A DNA stretch of 64,000 nt from Acidobacteriota bacterium (GTDB taxonomy: Bacteria > Acidobacteriota > Vicinamibacteria > Vicinamibacterales > UBA8438), in the NCBI GenBank assembly GCA_009838525.1, contig VXRJ01000010.1, forward strand, positions 36,520-100,519. The letters are read 5' to 3'. Under the pieces are notes generated by a model, which was not told where the DNA came from, searched no databases, and saw only the letters and a list, made by a program, of their open reading frames with translations. The position numbers were made by a program, and so were the translations under genes. Shown piece by piece: positions 8,758-16,835 of this stretch; position 1 is the first letter of the stretch, and every line of letters begins with the position of its first letter.

Positions 8758-10613
8758 GGATGGTCCTCCGGGCCGCCGCCCGCTACGGCCGTCCGGAACA
8801 ACTCGCTGCCAACGATGGCGATCAGGAGATTCTTGATCGAGTCGTCCATCCGGAAGCGCGCCTGCAACTCCCGGACCTCGGCCGCATCGCCGGCCAGGTG
8901 ATCCCCGAGGGCGTAGCGCGTCCAGTGCTGGACGTAACAGTCGCGCACGCGGTCGCTCCGGGCGAGTTGCCGCGCCAGGTCGACCCCATCGGCAAAGGTG
9001 ACTTCTTCACCGCCCGCCAGGCGGAAAGAACCGCTCGCATCGACCGGCCGGCCATTGTCCTCCGCCCGCCAGCGGCCGATCGCGTCGTAGTGCTCGAAGG
9101 CGAAGCCGGGAGGGTTGATCCGCTCGTGGCAGGTGGCGCAAATGCGAGATCTGGTCGCCGCCTCGGTCCGCTCACGGTTGGTGCGTTCTGCGGTGAGGGT
9201 ATCGGGAGGAAGCGCCGCCTCCGCCCCTTCGACGGGCTCGCCGAGCGGCATGCAGGCGAGTCGTTCGAGGACCCGGACGCCGCGCAGGATCGGACCGGGC
9301 TGCACCGCATACGCGCCGAGGGCGAGGACCGACGGCAGCGTGAGCACGCCGGCCCGCTCCGTCTCGGGGAACGACGCGGGATAGAGCGTGAGCGTCTTCT
9401 CCCGCCCGATCGAGGCGACGACCAGCTCGATCGGCTTCGTGACCGGCGGGCGCCCGGGGATTCGTCTAGCCCCGTCGCCGTAGATGGGCGCCGTCGCGTC
9501 CGACAGGTAACCGTGGTTGTCAGTCATCAGGGCCGTGAACGTGCCGGCGCCGTCAAAGACCGTCCGTTCGACGAACAGTTCGGTTTCGTACTTCATCGAG
9601 TGGCGCACCGGCCCCATGATGGCGGGCCATTCCAGGTCGTCGTCGCTCGCCGTCCTGATGCGCGGCGCGATGCCGAAGAGCGGGCCGAACGCACGGCGCG
9701 CGGGAGCGATCAGCAGCACGTCGTCGGTTCCGAGCCACTGGTGGTGGAACCGGACGATCGCGGGGCGCGCCTTCGGATCGTCGAGCATGCGCCGCGCCTG
9801 CCCCTCGACCTCCGCCCGGGTGCCGAGGCGGCCCGCCTCGGCCGCCGCGAACAGCTCGTCATCCGGCATCGAGTCCCAGAGGAAATAGGAGAGGCGCGAG
9901 GAAAGCGACCATGGATCGATGGATGCCGTCGAGCCAGCCGACGCCGCGCCGCCGACGGTGGGCCGCCCGGTCCGGAAGTGGACCGGCGGCGCCTGCAGAA
10001 TTCCCGCGACCGTCAGCGCGACCGCCTCGTCGAGTGGCCCGGCGGCCTCGTTCTCCCTCCAGAACGTCTCGAGGCGTTCCCGCTCCGGGTCATCGAGCGG
10101 GCGGCGATAGGCGCGGCGCGCCAGGCGCTCGAGGCTGGACCAGGCGCATTCCCGCTGCGCGTCTCGTGGGAGCGACTCCCAATCGTCGCAGGTAAAGAAA
10201 GTGGGTGAGACCAGCGCGAACGAGGCGAAGTGCATCGCCGCGAGGTGCAGCTCCTCCACCTGGTAGGGCGAAGGGGCCTGCCCCTGCACGATTCCCTCGA
10301 ACCCGTCGGTGCCCGCCTCGCTCGGAAAACGCCACGGCCAGACCGGGGGCGGAGGCGGCGGCGCGAATACGCCCTTGCTCGGTTCGCGCACAGGACTGAG
10401 GGCCGCCGCGAGCGCGGGGCGCTCCGGCCAGAGCTTGCCGTCGCGCGGAAAACCCAGCAGGTCGGCGATCGTGTTGTTGTACTCGGCCGGCGTCAGGGCA
10501 AGCAGCGGCGCCCCGGCCGGGTCCGGCGACTGGGCGGCGGCGCCCGGCGGCACGATCGCGCAGGCTGCCAGCGCCGGCAGAAGGCGCCGAAAGAGCCGCC
10601 AGATGGCCCGCAT
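8754..10613 (-). CDS. DUF1587/DUF1595/DUF1592/DUF1588/DUF1585 multidomain secreted protein
   Basis: A 619-residue exported protein. Domains in order: DUF1587 (LTPAEYNNTIADLLG, about 40-54), DUF1595 (LERLARRAYRRPLDD), DUF1592 (WSLSSRLSYFLWDSMPDDEL), DUF1588 (RAGVLTLPSVLALGAYA to CMPLGEP) and a C-terminal DUF1585 (FADGVDLARQLARSDRVRDC). A single CATCH motif inside SRICATCHERINPPGF is conserved in the family and may bind haem c. The N-terminal cytochrome domain of longer planctomycete relatives is missing. It forms an ATGA-coupled pair with the DUF1552 gene. Function unproven; a redox or polymer-degrading role is usually suggested. Confidence 0.87.
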   Translation of the reverse strand: MRAIWRLFRRLLPALAACAIVPPGAAAQSPDPAGAPLLALTPAEYNNTIADLLGFPRDGKLWPERPALAAALSPVREPSKGVFAPPPPPPVWPWRFPSEAGTDGFEGIVQGQAPSPYQVEELHLAAMHFASFALVSPTFFTCDDWESLPRDAQRECAWSSLERLARRAYRRPLDDPERERLETFWRENEAAGPLDEAVALTVAGILQAPPVHFRTGRPTVGGAASAGSTASIDPWSLSSRLSYFLWDSMPDDELFAAAEAGRLGTRAEVEGQARRMLDDPKARPAIVRFHHQWLGTDDVLLIAPARRAFGPLFGIAPRIRTASDDDLEWPAIMGPVRHSMKYETELFVERTVFDGAGTFTALMTDNHGYLSDATAPIYGDGARRIPGRPPVTKPIELVVASIGREKTLTLYPASFPETERAGVLTLPSVLALGAYAVQPGPILRGVRVLERLACMPLGEPVEGAEAALPPDTLTAERTNRERTEAATRSRICATCHERINPPGFAFEHYDAIGRWRAEDNGRPVDASGSFRLAGGEEVTFADGVDLARQLARSDRVRDCYVQHWTRYALGDHLAGDAAEVRELQARFRMDDSIKNLLIAIVGSELFRTAVAGGGPEDHP

Positions 10614-10620
10614 CGCGCGA

Positions 10621-11352
10621 TTATAGCGGGGCCATCGGGAAGACCAGGACGATGGAAAAGCCCCAGGGGGAAGCGTCGTCGAGCCACATCTCGTTGCCGA
10701 TGACGTCGCCCGCGCGCGGCAGTCCGGTGGCGACGTAGTCGAGCGATCCTTCCACCTCCACCCCCTTCAGCCAATTCCCCTCCGGCAGCCAGTTGAAGAT
10801 GAGAAAGGCGGTATCCAGCTCGAAGTTCAGCTTGTGCGTGTAAACGCTCGGGTCGCCGGGCCGCTCGCCCGAGCTGAACTTGTCGACGATGTCGAAGTGG
10901 CTCTCCACCCAGCCGCCGGTCTGATCGCCGGTCAGCCAGTCGATGTTCAGTTCGAACTCGAACTCGATGCCGTTGTCGCGGAACGTCCCGCTCGCGCCAG
11001 TGAAGGGGTGGGTGTCCGTCTGGCCGGCCGGCGTGAAGATCGTCTCCAGAGTAAAACCGATCCGCGGAATCTCGGTGGGGATGCCCAGAGCCAGGATCAG
11101 CTCCGGCACCAGCTCCGTCGCCTCGCGGACGGGAGGGCCGACCGGGTTGCCGGCGGCGTCCAACTCCTGGACGCGCCCCCCGCGGCCGAGCGGCTCGAAG
11201 GTGAACGTCGGCTCCACCTTGAAGTCGGGCGTGCAGAAGACGCGGCAGGGCGGATCGTCCTCCTGCGCCGCCGCCAATGCCGGCCACGCTACCAGGATCG
11301 ACGCCGCGACCCATCCCCCGATCACGGCGCCGCTCACACGTTTCGTCCTCAT
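10621..11352 (-). CDS. Exported protein of unknown function, possible outer-membrane beta protein
   Basis: A 243-residue protein. The frame opens at 11442, but the ATG at 11352 starts a signal peptide (MRTKRVSGAVIGGWVAASILVAW, cleavage near AAAQ/EDD). The mature part starts with CRVFCTP (possible disulphide), then alternating strands with many aromatic residues (ESHFDIVDKF, FDTAFLIFNWLPEG), ending FSIVLVFPMAPL. This suggests a small beta-barrel or porin-like fold, but no family is recognised. It sits 7 bases upstream of the DUF1592-type gene on the same strand and is divergent from the octahaem cytochrome with a 28-base gap, so it may belong to the same pathway. Confidence 0.6.
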   Translation of the reverse strand: MRTKRVSGAVIGGWVAASILVAWPALAAAQEDDPPCRVFCTPDFKVEPTFTFEPLGRGGRVQELDAAGNPVGPPVREATELVPELILALGIPTEIPRIGFTLETIFTPAGQTDTHPFTGASGTFRDNGIEFEFELNIDWLTGDQTGGWVESHFDIVDKFSSGERPGDPSVYTHKLNFELDTAFLIFNWLPEGNWLKGVEVEGSLDYVATGLPRAGDVIGNEMWLDDASPWGFSIVLVFPMAPL

Positions 11353-11380
11353 CCTCCCGATAGTCTTACACTGGCAGTCA

Positions 11381-12607
11381 ATGACCGGCACTCGCCGAGG
11401 CGTCCTGGCGCTTGCCGCCGCGCTGGCGGCCGGCTGCGGCACACCGTCGCCGCCGCCACTCGATCCTGCCGACTACCCGGACGAGTACACCGGCTCCGCC
11501 GCCTGCCGCGATTGTCACCTAGAAATCCACGACCGGTGGAGCGAGACGCTGATGGCGAACGTCCTCGTCGATCCGGCCGAGCGTCCCGATGTGATCCTGG
11601 GCGACTTCGACAACCCCCATCCCCTGGTGACGTTCGGTCCGGACGACGTGACGTTCACCTACGGCAGCAAGTGGAAGCAGCGCTACTTCACACAGCGGGG
11701 GGACGACCTCTTCGTCCTCCCCGCCCAGTGGGACGTGCAGAACGGCGAGTGGCGGCGCTACGGGCCGCGCAACGAGTGGTGGGTGGAGCACTATCCGGAG
11801 GACCAGATGGAGCGGCCGACCGGCCCCCTCTGCGACGGCTGCCACTCGGTGAACTATGACCTCCCGACTCGGACCGTCACCGAGTGGAACGTCGGCTGCG
11901 AGGCGTGTCACGGCCCGGGGCGGGAGCATGTCTTCGACCCGGTGGCCGAGACGACCGTCAACCCCGCCAGACTCGATCCGGTCCGCGCCACCGACATCTG
12001 CATCGCCTGCCACTCGCAGGGCCAGCCGCATGGCAACCCGATCGACGGGGAATACGTCGACTGGCCGGTCGGCTTCCGGCCCGGCGAACGACTGAGCGAT
12101 TTCTGGGAGCTCGACCCCGCCCATCTGGGCGAGGAGACGGTCACGCACTGGCAGGAAGGCTCGGCGCACAAGAACCGGATGCAGGGAAACGACTACGTCG
12201 GGAGCATGATGTACGTGAAGGGCGTCACCTGCACGGACTGCCACGACGTCCATGGCACCGAGCACGACGCGGACCTCATTGCGCCGGGCAACGAAGTCTG
12301 CACGTCGTGCCACCAGCCGTATCTGCAACCGGGGCCGATCGGATCGCTCGAGTACCACACGCAGCACGATCCCGAGGGCGAAGGCAGCGCGTGCGTCGCC
12401 TGTCACATGCCGCGAATCGCGCGCACGATCGCCGACGTCAACGTCAGCAGCCACACGTTCCGGTTCATCTCGCCCGCGGACACCATTCGCTACGGCATCC
12501 CGAACCCGTGCACGTCGTGCCACACCCACGCGGACGAAACCAACGAGTGGGCGCTGGAAGCGTTGCGCGAGTGGCCGCAGGTCTCCCCCTGGCGGGTGGC
12601 GCCGTAG
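11381..12607 (+). CDS. Octahaem c-type cytochrome lipoprotein
   Basis: A 408-residue multihaem cytochrome. Eight CxxCH motifs are present at about residues 42, 151, 173, 207, 284, 307, 338 and 377. The ATG at 11381 gives a lipoprotein signal (LALAAALAAGC, Cys19 as lipidation site); the longer upstream frame reads antisense through the neighbouring gene and is rejected. The haem spacing and CTSCHxPY and CVACHMP segments resemble octahaem cytochromes of the tetrathionate reductase / hydroxylamine oxidoreductase-like superfamily, but the exact subfamily is not assigned. A periplasmic electron-transfer or small-molecule redox role is likely. It diverges from the exported protein at 10621-11352. 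Confidence 0.9.
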   Translation: MTGTRRGVLALAAALAAGCGTPSPPPLDPADYPDEYTGSAACRDCHLEIHDRWSETLMANVLVDPAERPDVILGDFDNPHPLVTFGPDDVTFTYGSKWKQRYFTQRGDDLFVLPAQWDVQNGEWRRYGPRNEWWVEHYPEDQMERPTGPLCDGCHSVNYDLPTRTVTEWNVGCEACHGPGREHVFDPVAETTVNPARLDPVRATDICIACHSQGQPHGNPIDGEYVDWPVGFRPGERLSDFWELDPAHLGEETVTHWQEGSAHKNRMQGNDYVGSMMYVKGVTCTDCHDVHGTEHDADLIAPGNEVCTSCHQPYLQPGPIGSLEYHTQHDPEGEGSACVACHMPRIARTIADVNVSSHTFRFISPADTIRYGIPNPCTSCHTHADETNEWALEALREWPQVSPWRVAP

Positions 12608-12615
12608 TGCCTGAG

Positions 12616-12660
12616 TGCGCCGGCGTCCATGGTCGGTGCGCCGGCGTCCACGCCGGCATC
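12616..12660. repeat. Dispersed GCCGGC hairpin repeat, copy A
   Basis: One and a half copies of a GTGCGCCGGCGTCCA-type unit. Bases 12640-12657 form a perfect 8-base-pair hairpin (GCCGGCGT/ACGCCGGC, two-base loop). A nearly identical element lies at 18146-18170 and an inverted one at 38986-39055. It sits between the octahaem cytochrome and the DUF2231 gene. Confidence 0.7.
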
Positions 12661-12670
12661 TGGTGAACCC

Positions 12671-13108
12671 ATGCCGCTCCACCCGCAAATCGTCCACTTC
12701 CCGATCGCCCTGATCGTCACGGCGGCCGTAATCGACCTCGTCGCCCTGGGAACCGCGCGCGGCTCGACGCTGCGGCGCGTCGCAACCGGTCTGTATCTCG
12801 CCGGCGCCGCGACGCTCCTCGCCGCCTACTTCACCGGCCGGAACGACGCCGAGCTGGTCCGCATCCCCGGCCCGGCGCACGCCCTGGTGGACGAGCACTG
12901 GAACTGGGCGCTCTGGACCACGATCTACGCGGGCGCCGTCGCTCTCGCCCGCGCCGCCCTCGAATGGACCGGCCGGATCGCCCCCCGAACGGTCTGGCTG
13001 CCGATCGCCGCGGCCGGCCTCGCGACCCTGGTCCTTCTCTACCAGACGGCCGAGCGGGGCGGGCGGCTCGTATACGAACACGGGGTCGCCGTCGCCGCTC
13101 CGCGGTGA
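12671..13108 (+). CDS. DUF2231 family integral membrane protein
   Basis: A 145-residue inner-membrane protein with four hydrophobic segments (about residues 10-28, 38-56, 77-95 and 110-130). The N-terminal MPLHPQIVHFPIAL is the hallmark of DUF2231, whose two early histidines suggest metal or haem binding. The ATG at 12671 was chosen because the family motif starts there; the frame's earlier start at 12629 would translate the hairpin repeat. Members often sit next to cytochromes, as here next to the octahaem cytochrome. Function unknown. Confidence 0.83.
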   Translation: MPLHPQIVHFPIALIVTAAVIDLVALGTARGSTLRRVATGLYLAGAATLLAAYFTGRNDAELVRIPGPAHALVDEHWNWALWTTIYAGAVALARAALEWTGRIAPRTVWLPIAAAGLATLVLLYQTAERGGRLVYEHGVAVAAPR

Positions 13109-13214
13109 CGCCCAATCGACCCGCCAGGGTCCACGCGCACTGGCACCTCTAGGAGGCCGTGTGAAACCCCGCGTGACATCGAGAGCGGTGAGGCGCCCGG
13201 CTGCAAGGCACGAA

Positions 13215-14363
13215 TCAGCTCAGCTCGTCGAGGAGCCGTGAGACGGGCAGCGCTTCTACACTCTCGGCCATCCGAAACTGCCGGTCGCCCGGATACACCA
13301 CGTACAGCCGATGAAGCTCCAGCGTCTCGAGAGCGGATCGCATCGACGGCGTTAGGCGCGGCGCGGACGTGCGCTTGATCTCGAAGCCATAGCGGTGGCC
13401 ACCCAGGATCGCGAAGAGGTCGAGTTCCGCGCCGGTGTAGGTGGACCAATGGTAGTAGTCCTCCGTCCTCTTGCCGGTGGCATGGACGATCTGCTGGATG
13501 ACGAACCCCTCCCATGACGCGCCGACCTTCGGGTGCGAGGCGAGCGTCTCGCGGTCGTTCAGATCGAGCAATGCATGAAGGATGCCCGAATCGGCAATGT
13601 ACACCTTCGGCGATCGAACCTGCCGTTTGCGGACGTTCTCGAACCAGGGACGGACTTGCCGCACCACGAAGTGCGAGGTCAACAAGTCGAGGTAGCGGCC
13701 CACCGTCGTGTGGGAAACGCCGAACGACCGGGCGAACTCGGCGGCGTTCCAGAGTTGGCCGTGCCAGTGGGCGAGCATCGTCCAGAACCGGCGCATCGTA
13801 ACGGACGGCAGCGGATTGCCGAACGCCGGCAGGTCGCGCTCAAGGAACGTCCGGATGAAGTCGTCGCGCCAGCGGCGGCTCTCCCCGGACGATCGCGCGA
13901 CATAAGACCGCGGAAACCCACCCCTCAGCCAGAGCCGATCGATGTCGCGCACGTCGCGAAGTCCGAAACCGTCGAGGTCGTGGAAGGCGACGCGCCCTGC
14001 AAGGGTCTCCGACGTCTGACGAAGCAATTCGGGCGACGCGCTGCCGAGAACCAGAAACCGCGCCGGCGCCCGCGGTCGGTCGGCCAAGACCCTCAGCAGC
14101 GGAAACACCTCCGGCAGGCGTTGAATCTCGTCGAGGACGACAAGCCCGCGAAGCCGTGGCAGTTCCAGGCCGGGATCCGCCAACCTGGCTAGATCTGCGG
14201 GATCCTCAAGGTCGAACCAGGTTGTAGATCCGCTGCGAGCAGCGACGAGTTGCCGGGCTAGAGTGGACTTCCCAATCTGCCGGGCGCCGAGCAGGGCGAC
14301 GACGGGAGACGCTTGCAGTAGCTGCGTCAACCGGCGTAGATGGTGCGGCCGTTGGACCTGCAT
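13215..14363 (-). CDS. AAA ATPase with DUF4143 domain
   Basis: A 382-residue ATPase of the AAA_14/DUF4143 group. Walker A is GARQIGKS (26-33) and Walker B is GLVVLDEIQ (Asp78-Glu79). A winged-helix-like part follows (AEFARSFGVSHTTVGRYL), then a C-terminal DUF4143/nuclease-like region (YTGAELDLFAILGGHRYGFEIK), whose E-D-ExK pattern resembles PD-(D/E)XK enzymes. A TTG start at 14399 is possible; the ATG at 14363 is preferred. Cellular role unknown; such genes are patchily distributed and behave like mobile or toxin-related cargo. It is the first of three related ATPases within 11 kb. Confidence 0.88.
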   Translation of the reverse strand: MQVQRPHHLRRLTQLLQASPVVALLGARQIGKSTLARQLVAARSGSTTWFDLEDPADLARLADPGLELPRLRGLVVLDEIQRLPEVFPLLRVLADRPRAPARFLVLGSASPELLRQTSETLAGRVAFHDLDGFGLRDVRDIDRLWLRGGFPRSYVARSSGESRRWRDDFIRTFLERDLPAFGNPLPSVTMRRFWTMLAHWHGQLWNAAEFARSFGVSHTTVGRYLDLLTSHFVVRQVRPWFENVRKRQVRSPKVYIADSGILHALLDLNDRETLASHPKVGASWEGFVIQQIVHATGKRTEDYYHWSTYTGAELDLFAILGGHRYGFEIKRTSAPRLTPSMRSALETLELHRLYVVYPGDRQFRMAESVEALPVSRLLDELS

Positions 14364-14431
14364 AGATTGAATTATGAGCGCTGCGTGTTCATTTTTCAAT
14401 GTAACTACGCGGTTGTCGCGCCCGTGCGACG

Positions 14432-15118
14432 ATGGTACGCTCGACTTCCGTGAGTGGTAACTCTACGACCCGTGTCATGCTGGGCGCCTTGATCGTCACG
14501 ATGGGTTTGGCCGCCGTCGCCGACGCGCCGGCTGACGCCGCGCCGACGCAAGAGCCCGCAGCAGAGCGACGCCCGCTCAGTCCGCCCGGTCACTCAGCCA
14601 CCCAGGTGGGCGGCACGTTCGACCCAGTACAGTACGGCTATCTTCACGGCCCCTGGATCGATGTTTATTACGGGCAGCCTCTCAAGCGCGGCCGCGACCT
14701 CTTCGGCCCGCCGGACTGGTCGGAAATGCTCAACGACGGCGCTCCGGTGTGGCGAGCCGGCGCGAACGAGACGACGCGCCTCGTCACCCAAGCGCCGTTG
14801 ATCTTCGGCGGCACGCGGATCGAGCCGGGCGAGTACACGCTGTTCATCGACCTGGCGAATGACGGTTGGACCTTCATCGTCTCGACCTGGCCCGCGCAGC
14901 GAGGCTACGACGCCGAGAACCGGGACGCGCTGTTCGGGGCGTTCGACTACACGGATGATCGCGATGTGCTGCGGACGCCCATGGAGCTGGAGACCCTGCC
15001 GGTCGCCTTCGAGCAGCTCTCCTGGCAGTTCCTCGACATGACTCCCGAAGGCGGCCGCCTCGCCCTGATCTGGGACACCCGGTTGGCGTCGGTGCCGTTC
15101 ACGATCGCCGCGGAGTGA
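14432..15118 (+). CDS. DUF2911 family secreted protein
   Basis: A 228-residue exported protein with a signal segment at about residues 12-36. The body matches DUF2911: YYGQPLKRGRDLFG, VWRAGANETTRL, GGTRIEPGEYTLFIDL and GWTFIVSTWPAQRGYD. The family is found mainly in Bacteroidota and Acidobacteriota and has no defined biochemical role. It is the first gene of a same-strand run with a Cys/His-rich protein (13-base gap), a multicopper oxidase and a TolC-like protein, so a role in envelope copper handling is possible by context only. Confidence 0.8.
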   Translation: MVRSTSVSGNSTTRVMLGALIVTMGLAAVADAPADAAPTQEPAAERRPLSPPGHSATQVGGTFDPVQYGYLHGPWIDVYYGQPLKRGRDLFGPPDWSEMLNDGAPVWRAGANETTRLVTQAPLIFGGTRIEPGEYTLFIDLANDGWTFIVSTWPAQRGYDAENRDALFGAFDYTDDRDVLRTPMELETLPVAFEQLSWQFLDMTPEGGRLALIWDTRLASVPFTIAAE

Positions 15119-15131
15119 TACAGTCGGAGTG

Positions 15132-15515
15132 ATGGCGCACGCCGCGCTCCACTTCGCGATCGCCCTGCTGCTTGCGCTTCTGCCGGGGGTGCAGGCCCTA
15201 TGCGTCGACAGTTGCCTGGAGTTGCCGGCGGAGCTATCGCGCACGGAAGATCCCGCGTGCCATGACGCGCAGGCGAACGACAGCGGTACGCACCATCCGG
15301 AAGCCCCCGGTTCCGAAACCGGGTGCGACCATGACGATGCCTCGCGCACGCGGCCGGTCGCCAAGACCGGGATGGATCGCGTCGATACGCTGGCCGTCGT
15401 CGTCCCGACGATGCCGCAGGTTGCCGGCATCCCGCTCGTCCTTCCGGTGATCACGGATCGCGCGCCCTCGCCTGCACTGGATTTCGGCGGGTTCCTCACA
15501 CCGCTTCGCTGCTGA
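15132..15515 (+). CDS. Small secreted Cys/His-rich protein, putative metal-binding
   Basis: A 127-residue protein with a signal peptide (MAHAALHFAIALLLALLPGVQA) and a short mature chain holding CVDSC, a central acidic/His stretch (HHPEA, GCDHDD) and a final Cys. ATG 15132 is used; a GTG at 15129 is in frame. The cysteine and histidine content, and the multicopper oxidase that follows 93 bases later, suggest periplasmic copper binding. No known family is recognised. It is compact and lies in a tight same-strand array, so it is probably a real gene. Confidence 0.6.
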   Translation: MAHAALHFAIALLLALLPGVQALCVDSCLELPAELSRTEDPACHDAQANDSGTHHPEAPGSETGCDHDDASRTRPVAKTGMDRVDTLAVVVPTMPQVAGIPLVLPVITDRAPSPALDFGGFLTPLRC

Positions 15516-15608
15516 TCTCTTCGTCCGTTCCCGTCTCGGTTTTCGTTCAGCCGAATCGACCGATTGCCGGCGTTCGGGCGTTCAGCCCGTTCGCTAGGGA
15601 GCAGACCG

Positions 15609-16835
15609 ATGAGAACCAATCGACGACAGTTTCTCGGCGTGACGCTTGCAGGCGTCGGCGCCGCGGCGGCTTCGGCAGAGCCGTCGACCGGCGCGGCAAT
15701 CGCCAGCGCACCGGCCGCGGCGACGGCGGCGACAGCGGCGACAGCGGACGAGGATTCAAGACCGCTGCCGGTGGTCACCCCCGACCTGCCGACGCTGCAG
15801 CCACGCCGCATCGACGCCGACGGCGTGAAGGAGTTCCACCTGGTGGCCGAGCCGGTCCGGCGCGACTTCCTGCCGGGCCGCCCGGTCGACTGCTGGGGCT
15901 TCAACGGCACCATGCCGGGTCCGACGATCGAGGTGACCCAGGGGGATCGCGTCCGCCTCGTGGTGGAGAACCGCCTGCCGGAGCTCTTCGCCATGCACTG
16001 GCACGGCTTCGAGATTCCGATTGAAATGGACGGCGTTCCGGGTCTGACGCAGGACCCGATCGCGCCGGGTGAGACCTTCGTCTACGAGTTCACGTTGCAT
16101 CAGCACGGGACGTTCTTCTACCACTCGCACATGGCGATGCAGGAGATGATGGGCATGATCGGCCTCTTCATCATGCATCCGCGCGAGGCGTACGCGCCGC
16201 GCGTCGACCGCGACTTCGGCCTCATCTTCCAGGAGTGGGCGCTACGGCCGAACAGCAACGTCCCGAACACGCTGGAGATGGACTTCAACTGGTTCACCAT
16301 CAACGGCCGCGCCGGGCCGGCGACGACACCGCTGCTGGTGAGGCGGGGCGAGCGGGTCCGGATCCGGATGGTCAACCTGGGGATGGACCACCATCCCATC
16401 CACCTGCACGGCAACACGTTCGAGACGGTCGCAACCGAAGGAGGCCGCATCCCGCGCGCGGCGTGGCAGCCGGGCAACACGGTGCTGGTAGGCGTCGCCC
16501 AGGCGCGGGACGTCGAGTTCGACGCCAAGTACCCGGGCGACTGGATGCTCCACTGCCACCTGCCGCATCACATGATGAACCACATGGTGGCGATGGTCGG
16601 CCCGATGCAGATGCGTCACGGCACCTCCGACGATGCGCCGCAGGTGCCGGGCTTCCCGCAGGACATGTTCATGGCGATGGACTCGATGGTGGAGAAGCCG
16701 GAAACACGCGGCCTGCGCCCGACCTGGACCGGCGGAATGATGGGGATGATGACGCTGGTGCGCGTCCTGGAGGACGACCTCTACGACGCCATTCAGGCCG
16801 ACATCACCGCCCGCCGGAACGGGGAGGTGGCGTGA
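15609..16835 (+). CDS. Multicopper oxidase, Tat-exported
   Basis: A 408-residue multicopper oxidase. A twin-arginine signal (TNRRQFLGVTLAG) begins at the ATG at 15609. The four copper-ligand motifs are intact: HWHG (130-133), HSH (172-174), HPIHLHG (262-268) and HCHLPHHMMNHM (315-326). Methionine-rich stretches (HMAMQEMMGM, MNHMVAMVGPMQM, TGGMMGMM) resemble those of copper-resistance oxidases such as CueO and CopA. The likely role is oxidation of Cu(I) or another small reductant in the periplasm. At about 410 residues it is shorter than three-domain CueO and closer to two-domain enzymes. It overlaps the next gene by one base (TGATG). Confidence 0.92.
   Translation: MRTNRRQFLGVTLAGVGAAAASAEPSTGAAIASAPAAATAATAATADEDSRPLPVVTPDLPTLQPRRIDADGVKEFHLVAEPVRRDFLPGRPVDCWGFNGTMPGPTIEVTQGDRVRLVVENRLPELFAMHWHGFEIPIEMDGVPGLTQDPIAPGETFVYEFTLHQHGTFFYHSHMAMQEMMGMIGLFIMHPREAYAPRVDRDFGLIFQEWALRPNSNVPNTLEMDFNWFTINGRAGPATTPLLVRRGERVRIRMVNLGMDHHPIHLHGNTFETVATEGGRIPRAAWQPGNTVLVGVAQARDVEFDAKYPGDWMLHCHLPHHMMNHMVAMVGPMQMRHGTSDDAPQVPGFPQDMFMAMDSMVEKPETRGLRPTWTGGMMGMMTLVRVLEDDLYDAIQADITARRNGEVA

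Noticed and set aside
10943-11380. N-terminal extension of the octahaem cytochrome frame
   Set aside because: It is antisense to the exported protein gene at 10621-11352 and would destroy the lipoprotein signal starting at 11381.
11519-13081. 520-codon minus-strand frame across the octahaem cytochrome and DUF2231 genes
   Set aside because: It runs antisense through two well-supported genes and has no recognisable domain.
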